From: Hemerocallis citrina
Lineage: Eukaryota; Streptophyta; Magnoliopsida; Asparagales; Asphodelaceae
Length of the DNA: 64,000 nucleotides
Assembly (NCBI GenBank): GCA_017893485.1
Contig: CM030362.1
Span: 178,188,166 to 178,252,165, forward strand
Direction: 5' to 3'
A model generated the notes under the pieces. It was given only the letters and a program-made list of their open reading frames with translations. It ran no database searches and was not told where the DNA came from. Within the stretch, counting starts at the first letter, position 1. Each line of letters starts with the position of its first letter. Shown piece by piece: positions 56,800 through 64,000 of this stretch. The position numbers were made by a program, and so were the translations under genes.

Positions 56800-57720
56800 A
56801 GTAATCCGAAGGGAACAAGGCAGTCGACTGAGCGACAGCCAGTCGACCTATCTGCCGGACTTCATCAGTTTATTTCTCCTCTTTTCAGTCTTTTATGTTA
56901 ATCATGTATTCGAACTTGCTGATCAATAAATGTTTAATTATGTGGAACTAATTTCATAGTTGGGTAGATTGAAACCGTAGTTATGTAATGCTTCTATTCT
57001 TCTGAGTGCTATTCTGTTACTTATTGATTAAACCTGAGAGTATTGGTATAGATTTATAATAATCAACTTGTTCAGAATTCTAAGGGCAGTCGACTGAGGT
57101 GACAGCAAGTCGACTGACATACAGAATCTGAGTTTATCAAGTTTGAGTATTATGAATCTGAATCTGTTATATGAGCATATTGAGACGACCCGTATCTCGT
57201 GCTCATAACTTGTAACACAGAAATCTTTAAGGGTTCTTGGTTTAATCAACTCGAGGGATCTAGATCTGATACCAATTTCTAGAACTTTGAGTGTTTGTTC
57301 GTTTCCATTGTTCTTATGTTTTCTTTAAGTGCAACTTAGTAGATACCATGCTAAATACTTAAGGAAAGAAACGAATTAGAGTAGATACCATGCCTAATTC
57401 TTGGCTAGGGAAACAATACTTTAAGGAGTAGATACCATGCCCTTAAAGGAACGAACATGAGTAACTAGAATAGTGAAGAAGGTGACTTAGCATTACTGAC
57501 TACAGGTGGAAATCAAAACCCAACTACTTGATAAATATTTGTGATTCAGAACTTCTTGATATAGTTTTTTTAATCTTTTTATTTCTTTAGAAACAACACT
57601 TTAAGAACCTTATTTCTATGTTATTGGTTAGCAATGGTCGACCCTTGCTCGTCACTACGCTTCTAATAACGATTCATACACTTGCGAGGTTTTTAATTTG
57701 TGTCTAGTTTAGATCATCTA
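56800..57720. other. Insertion of unknown type in the LINE 3' region
   Basis: Sequence on both sides (56282-56700 and 57721-58421) is A/C-rich LINE 3' DNA, while this block is AT-rich and different. It carries two GTCGAC pairs (56822/56841 and 57088/57108), a minus-strand TTGGTATCAGATCTAGATCC resembling a tRNA-Met primer-binding site (about 57255-57275), and three AGTAGATACCATGC copies at 57338-57440. It looks like a small LTR-type element, but I could not find its ends. Confidence 0.4.
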
Positions 57721-58421
57721 GATAGCACAACAAGACCCCTTGAGAAATGGGGGACAAGCCAACAATGAGAAAAAAACAACCAGACATCAACAGTGAAGGG
57801 AGAGATCCACCACACAACAAGTGCTCTCAAAAAAGGGACCAGAGCAACTGGTTACTCTAACCGCGGCCAAAAAACCATATAACAACATAATATCAGCACA
57901 GTAAAACTAGCGCTCAAAGAAGAGATCAGAGAAAAATGAGGATCGCAACCATGGCAAAGCAACAAACTAACAGCATCAGTTATCACATCAGTCATCACCA
58001 TATATCATGAAGATAAAAACAAGAGACCCATCAGTAACCACAAAACAAACAGCTAAACCACATATGGGATAATAGAGAAAAGAGAAACATAGTCCCACAG
58101 GTAAACTGATGATTATAGTAACAAGAAAAAGAAGAACATCGAAGATGGAGCAGTGTAATAAGAACTATTAAAAACATCGCAACAAAGGCAGAGAAGAGCA
58201 TGCCTCAGTCTGAAGACAAGGAGCCAGGTTGCGGGCACAAAACGTTACCAAAACCGCTTGAAAAACCACAAGCTAATAGCCATAGCATCCCGAAGATAAA
58301 GCAACAGACCCACATAACCACAAAAAGAACAGCCAGCAAATTCCCTAGGGAATCCTCAGACCTGCAATCAAGAGAGGGAAAATAGAGGAAGCGATGAGCC
58401 CATAACCAGAACAGCATTAAA

Positions 58422-61400
58422 TTATAAAGCATGAAGGGTGCTGAGACAGAGAAAAGCATCACATATTCTTTGTTTAGCAAAGGAAATGTTGTCTACGGAT
58501 TTCGACCTCGAAATCCAGAGATTGAATAAAAATAACAAATCATCAATCAGGGCACTTGTAGGCGATGTGCGATGTTGGAACACTCTAGTGTTCCTCTCTT
58601 TCCAAATGATCCAAATGATGATATGGACCGATAAGATCCAAGCGCTACGAAGCGAGACATGCAAAGGCTTAGCGGACCAAATAGAGTCTAACGTAGAGGG
58701 AATAGGGCCAGTATTCCACGCTAGAGAGCAAATCTTCCATAACGGGATGATAACGGGACATTGGATAAAAAGATGATTAACATCTTCTGAGTGCATCGCA
58801 AAACGAGCAGAGCTGACCCCAGGCTAAATTTCTTTTGTTAAGAACTTCAATTGTGAGTAGCTTGTTATTAAAAGCCAGCCAAGAAGTGATAATCACTTTA
58901 AGAGGGGCACAAGAGTCCCAGAAAAAAGTTGCTATCGGCGATTTAACTCCCCTAGAGTTGAGGAAGCTATAAAAAGATTTAACTGAAAAGGTTCCCGAAG
59001 AAGACCATCGCCAAGCAATACCCTCAGAAGGCTTCCACGTGTATCTATTGAGGGAAGAAATGAGATGATCAAAATCCTCAGTTAAAGATAGAGGAAGATT
59101 AACCATGAACGGAATAACCCAATGGTGATCATTGCCGACTGAGGTAACAGATTCTGCCACTGTAGCGCTCGGGGAGGTAGCTAACCGAAATAGCGAAGGA
59201 AACGCGGTGGCTAGCGTAGTGTTGCCGATCCACAGATCGGTCCAGAACTTAGCTCTAGAGCCATCCTGGCAAGTACGATAGATTCCACAATGAAAAGCGG
59301 CAGATGCCCTCCAGACACCTTTCCAGAAAGGAGAAGCTTGGTTATAATCAACCGCAGGGAACTCCCACCAATTAGACGAGGTGGATCGATGACACTTGAT
59401 GCTTTTAATCCACGGTAAATGATCAAAATTGTGGATTTTCCACAACCATTTACCTAACAGGGCTATGTTATGATTACGAAGATCCAAGACTCCTAGGCCT
59501 CCTTCCTCTTTGAAAGTACAGATGAGTTTCCACTGGCACAGGTGGGATCCAAGTTTAAAGGAGGAAGAACCCGTCCAAAAAAAATTGCTCCTGATTTGGT
59601 CGATCCTTTTGATCACCCAGGATGGCAAAAAGTAGAAAGACATCAGATAAAGAGGCATAGCCGAAACCACAGAGTTGATAAGAATTAGTCTGCCACCTCT
59701 AGACAGATGTTTACCCAACCAGACGTTGAGCCTGGCTTCCACTTTATCAATGAGTGGGAACCAATCAGGTTTGTGCAATTTACCCCAGCGAAGGGGAATG
59801 CCTAAATAAGATATCGGAAAGGAAGCAATGGGGCAATTAAAAAATTGGGAGATCTCCACCTGGCGATTGGGGGCACCGCCCAGCCATAGCACAGAGGATT
59901 TTTGGAAATTTATAGATAATCCCGATGCCATTTCAAAGCAGTACAGGAGCAGTTTAAGATTACGAAGAGAGTGGGCGTTGGGCTTGATGAAAATGATAGT
60001 GTCGTCTGCATATTGAAGGTTCAGCACTCCCTCAAAGAGGGGAGAGCTACCAAGACCCTCGATCATATGCTGATTCCATGCATTCCTAAGAATCTTGCTA
60101 AAGACGTCAGCAACAAGAGAAAAAAGAAGCGAAGATAAGGGATCCCCCTGACGGAGGCCACATCTAATTTTAAACTTGTGGCCTTCCAACCCATTGATGA
60201 CGATGGATGAAGTACCAGAAAAAAGGCTGGATTTAATCCAAGCGATCCATTTGGGACCGAAGCCCCGATTAATGAGGATGTCCAGAAGGAAATCCCAGTT
60301 CACATTATCATAGGCTTTTTGGAAGTCAAGCTTGAGAAGGATGCCTTCCGAGTGAGTCCTATGACAATGAGAAATGATTTCCTGGGCCGAAGCAACACTA
60401 TCTAGGATGAAACGATCTTTTATGAATCCCGATTGGGCTGAGTCGATCATCGGAGAGATGATCGCGCTCAATCTAGAAGAAAGTACTTTCATAATGATTT
60501 TAAAAGAGGTGTTGATAAGACTGATCGGTCTAAATTCAGTAACCAAGTGAGCCCCCGCTATCTTAGGGATGAGAACAATATGCGCATAATTGATCCGGTC
60601 AAAGGAGAAGTGACCCTGATGAAGGTCTTGAAACATTTTGAAAAGGTCTGTTTTAAGTAACTCCCAAAATTTTTGAAAGAAGAAGGCAGGAAAACCGTCG
60701 GGCCCAGGAGCAGAGTCGCTTTTTAAAGCAAACACTGCCGCTTTAATTTCATCTAAAGTGAAGGGAGCCTCAAGCGCCGAAAGATCATGGGTTTGGTAAC
60801 CATAAAGATGGGACCAATCAAGCTGAATCGCACGATGTTTCTGTGAACCGATAAGATTTTTATAGAAAGAAAGGAATTCCTGATGAATAGCCTCATCGAA
60901 TGTAAGTTCCATCCCCTGAATGGAGATCGATGAAATACGATTGGAACGTTGCCTATGGGAGGCAAAGTTATGGAAGAAAGCGGTATTAGCGTCACCCTCC
61001 TTCATCCAATTGACACGAGCTCTTTGGGCCCATTTGATGTGGTCTTGATGGAGGATGTCCGCATAATCTTGCTTGCAAGACCGTCGCTCCGACTGGCACG
61101 AAGCAGATAAGGGTCCTATTTCTTCCATCTTATCAATGGATTCAATGGTTTGCAAAAGAAAATTTTTGAGAAAGTTGGTGTTGAATTGTCTCTCAGCTCG
61201 CCAGATTTTGCAACCGTATTTAATGGCATGGAGCTTTAGGAGAATGTTGCCCAAACCGGATGAACCGGTAATAGAGGCGAGACATTCTGACATCAATTTA
61301 ACGAAGAGCTGGTCTTGTAACCAGAATTTTTCAAAGCGGAATTTGTGGTGATACTTGAACTGGAAATTGGAATGTAGCGTAATCGGGACATGATCAGAAG

Positions 61401-62064
61401 AGGGATTAGGGAGGGCCTGGACAAAAGACTGATGGAAACGCGCTAACCAACTCTGAGAGACCAGGAAACAGTCGAGTTTGGCTAACGTTGGAGGATCTCG
61501 TTGGTTGGACCAGGTAAAAGACCTACCGGAAATCGGTAAATCCTATAGTTGTAGAATACGAATACAATCATTGAAAAGACAAGATTGTGTGTTGGAGGAG
61601 ACTGGATTCGATCTTTCGGAAACAAAATGAGTAACATTAAAGTCTCCACAAAAGAAGCAGAGGGAACTGGAGAATTGCTGCAACGACAGAAATTCGTTCC
61701 AGAATAAAGGGCGTCTTTCAGAGGAAGAAGGGCCATACACTGAAACCACAGTCACTGGGCAATTAATAGACGTCCAATGGAGATGGACAATGAGAAAGAA
61801 GTTAAGATGTTGAACTGCTATAAGCGAGAAGAGGGCTTCCTTGAATCCGAAAAGGATCCCTCCCCTTGAGCCAACAGCGTCCAAAGAGATCCATTTGGAG
61901 ATAGTGGAGCCGCCTAATGATCTTAAGGTCGCGAGGGAAGGAGATTCTAATTTGGTTTCCTGGATGGAGATCAATTCGCAATGGGAAGAGGAAATTAAGT
62001 CAAATATCGCCCTTTGCTTAGAAGGGCAGTTTAAGCCTCGGATATTCCAGGAAACACTAATCAT
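58422..62064 (-). pseudogene. LINE ORF2: endonuclease, reverse transcriptase, zf-RVT
   Basis: The chosen start is the ATG at 62064, giving MISVSWNIRGLN. The AP-like endonuclease shows SWNIRGLN, IQETK, GDFN and SDHVPI. RT shows PGPDGFPAFFFQKFW, QSGFIKDRFILD, LDFQKAYDNVNWDFL, GLRQGDPLSS and the catalytic YADD (LQYADDTIIFI). The C-terminal zf-RVT zinc region gives CSFCDA, then HSEDVNHLFIQC in another frame. Lesions: TAG at 61543-61545 within the endonuclease (CIRILQL*DLPISGRSF), and a one-base frameshift near 58790 inside the zinc region. Normally this protein nicks target DNA and primes reverse transcription on it; here it is broken in two places but otherwise well kept. Confidence 0.92.
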
Positions 62065-63985
62065 TAAAACAACGATGCTCCGAGACTCTAGCACGTTCTT
62101 TCTTCCTAAGGGCAAGAATACAGAAAGAATCAGAAGGTTCAATTAAAAAACCCATGTTTTGGGCCGAGTCAGCAATTTCAAGATTGGATAGCGAATCAAA
62201 AATTGGAGTGAAGATTGATCCTAACTGATTATAAACTATTAACGGTAATTGAGGAGACGACGGATCCAGCCGGTCACCCTGGGGATCGTCTGGCTTAGCA
62301 GAGGCAACGACTAGAGAGGAACGATGTATATTTTTAGCTTTAAGACGTGCGCTCGATCTGATATATCGAAGCGGCGAACTAGAGGATTGCTCATTAAGCA
62401 AAGATAGAAAGTTCTGCTCCCGACAGGGAGCAGCGAGGTTGTGCGAGGCACCCGAGAGAGAAACTGGAGGGGAAGAAAGAACAGTCTTAATCGATCCCGA
62501 GGGAGCAGTGGGGATGCATTTAGATGATTTGAAAAGATGAGGAAAAGGGGGATCCATTATATTCCGGATCTTATCCGCGAGGGTAAGAGAGATCCATCCA
62601 CGGAAAGAAAAACCGAATGGAGTCGCCTTAATATTGGACCAAAACCGATGCAAAGCAAAACCAGCAAAACGCAAGAAACCCAAATGTACAAGTTTAAAGA
62701 AACAAAATGCCACTAAATAAGAATTAATGGAAGAAAACTTAATCGCAATAAAATAGTGTACCTGTTTAGTCTGACTAAAAGCCAACTCCGCCTCTTCCTC
62801 CAATAACAGAGGATCCTGCTCAGTCCAATCCGTCTCTTTGAGAGAAGACGTCGATTTAAGACCTGAAGGCGAGAAAGCTGGATCCGATTTCTTCGGGGTG
62901 GAAAAATGCGCCAGTTGTTGGAATTGCTCCCAATCCGACGCGGAGTTCGGATTAACTTCCCAGGCAGGCCAGTTAGAAGTAGACTTCTTATCCTTAACAG
63001 AGGGGGAAGGTGATACAAGCGAAGCAGTAGGATTGATCAAAGAAGACTGCGAGTTTTTAGGCGGAGGGGGAGAGGCAGTTTTATTAACACTAGAAGCGCC
63101 TTTTGCAGCAAGCCTCTCGGGGTTGATCCATACCAGATTGGGGGCTTTTGAAGGGGAGATCTTTGGGATAGACGGCGAGGCAGTGGGCTTGATGAGAGGC
63201 TTGCTGCGCGGAGCCCCCAAACCTCCCACCTTCGCCTTCAATTACCTAGTTTTAGTAGAGGAAGACCCTCCGGGGTGAAAGTGAGAGGAAATGTCGGATC
63301 CAAAGGACTGCGGAGGAGGGAGCTTACTAACAGGGATAGATTCGTGGTAATGCACCGAAATGGTGAAAGAAGAGAAACCATCAGTAAGGCAGAATGCCTC
63401 TATACGCGCAGGAGGGGCGGGGCATCGAAAAAGAGCTTCGATCTGCAAACTACCAGAGTCCAGTCTAGCCTTAGAAATGATGTTAACAATATCACCCACA
63501 CATTTAGCCATAGCTCCGACTAAGCGAAGATAGTCACAAAATGGAGGAAGGCCTACTAGGGAAACTTTGGTGTCAGAGCTGCCAAGACATTGAGTAGGTG
63601 AAGGAAGACGAACCCACTGACGAACAGAAAGCGAGATGCTGCCAATGGCGAGGGATTGATTCGATATAAGATCCTCCAAAATCTTAGGAGAGGGACAATG
63701 AATGACCATGTCTCCGTTAGAACAGTTGTATAAAACCCAATCCCAATCGCTGATATTACAGTAGTTACTAAGAAAAGAGTTGAGAGTGAAGAAAGGCACT
63801 GAACCTCCAGAGAAAGAAACGGCTCCATAGGTGCCGAAATATACCAAACGGTCCGTCAACTCAGCCTTGGGGAGATATACCTGAGTGATAGTCTGTTTAG
63901 AGGGGCGATCAGTCTGAGCCGACTGCAGCGGAGGGGAAGGGGAGCTGAGAGAGATACGACTATCGGAAGGGGGGGTGGGAAGCAA
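62057..63985 (-). pseudogene. LINE ORF1, interrupted by one stop
   Basis: MLPTPPSDSRISLSSPSPPL starts the visible frame; the true start may be beyond the window. The first part (LTDRLVYFGTYGAVSFSGG, then ISLSVRQWVRLPSP) has the layout of the RRM-like N-terminal domain of plant LINE ORF1. TAA at 63242-63244 interrupts it; the same frame then stays open for about 394 codons, Pro/Ser/Lys-rich, with no clear CCHC knuckle. It ends in TAG at 62057, overlapping the ORF2 start in ATGATTAG. ORF1 normally coats LINE RNA. Confidence 0.7.
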
Positions 63986-64000
63986 CGGCGTAGATGAAGA

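Larger units (their letters stand above)
56224..64000 (-). mobile_element. L1-type LINE, minus strand, running off the right edge
   Basis: ORF1 (63985 to 62057), ORF2 with endonuclease and RT (62064 to about 58422), and a 3' region ending in an A-tail (complement of the T-run at 56225-56234) after GATCCTATTCGATTCATC. The 3' UTR appears interrupted by foreign sequence at about 56800-57720. The 5' end and its target duplication are outside the window. Stops in both ORFs and a frameshift make it inactive. Confidence 0.85.

Overview
This window is nuclear DNA of a flowering plant. It holds a spliced eIF5-mimic (BZW) gene with GT-AG introns, and plant-type Ty1/Copia and Ty3/Gypsy (Tat lineage) retrotransposons, an L1-type LINE, SINEs, MITEs and a Helitron. 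The sequence alone does not allow a genus or species call.

Layout. (1) 1-9.8 kb: one intact host gene, eight coding exons on the + strand, encoding a 411-residue BZW/5MP translation-control protein. Intron 2 carries a hAT-like element containing a tRNA-Ser(UGA) relic. Intron 3 carries an 812-bp hAT-like element with perfect 16-bp ends. (2) 9.8-13.9 kb: spacer with a LINE tail relic, a possible SINE, a broken thioredoxin f gene (minus strand), a 107-bp SINE with a 14-bp target duplication, and an LTR-like segment. (3) 13.9-20.4 kb: a complete but dead Copia element (Copia 1) with two LTRs. (4) 20.8-22.9 kb: two MITEs and a GA microsatellite. (5) 22.9-43.5 kb: a Tat-type Gypsy element (Gypsy 1, + strand) split by a second, younger Tat-type element (Gypsy 2, minus strand, 27.3-41.4 kb). 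Gypsy 2 keeps an almost open gag-pol, two RNase H domains and a spliced antisense ORF. (6) 44.1-53.1 kb: a dead Copia element (Copia 2) split by a 2.9-kb solo LTR that is rich in AGTCGACT palindromes. (7) 53.8-56.1 kb: a Stowaway-like MITE with a nested MITE, then a palindrome-rich MITE that holds a 135-bp Helitron. (8) 56.2-64.0 kb: a minus-strand LINE running off the right edge, with an insertion in its 3' region.

Only the BZW gene looks like a working host gene. The rest is layered transposon sediment. The nesting order is readable from target-site duplications: ATGTG for Gypsy 1, CTGCC for Gypsy 2, CTAAC for Copia 2, ACCTT for the solo LTR, GGTAC/GGTAG for Copia 1.

The least expected signal is a set of paired GTCGAC-centred palindromes whose spacing is held at 19-21 bp (about two helical turns) in three separate repeats (13.3, 47.9-49.1 and 56.8-57.1 kb). 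In the solo LTR the same motif has grown into a 20-21-bp minisatellite. Also notable: catalytic Glu-to-Lys changes in two unrelated integrases in the same GCC-GAR codon context, and a MITE family built around repeated GACGAAACAT palindromes.
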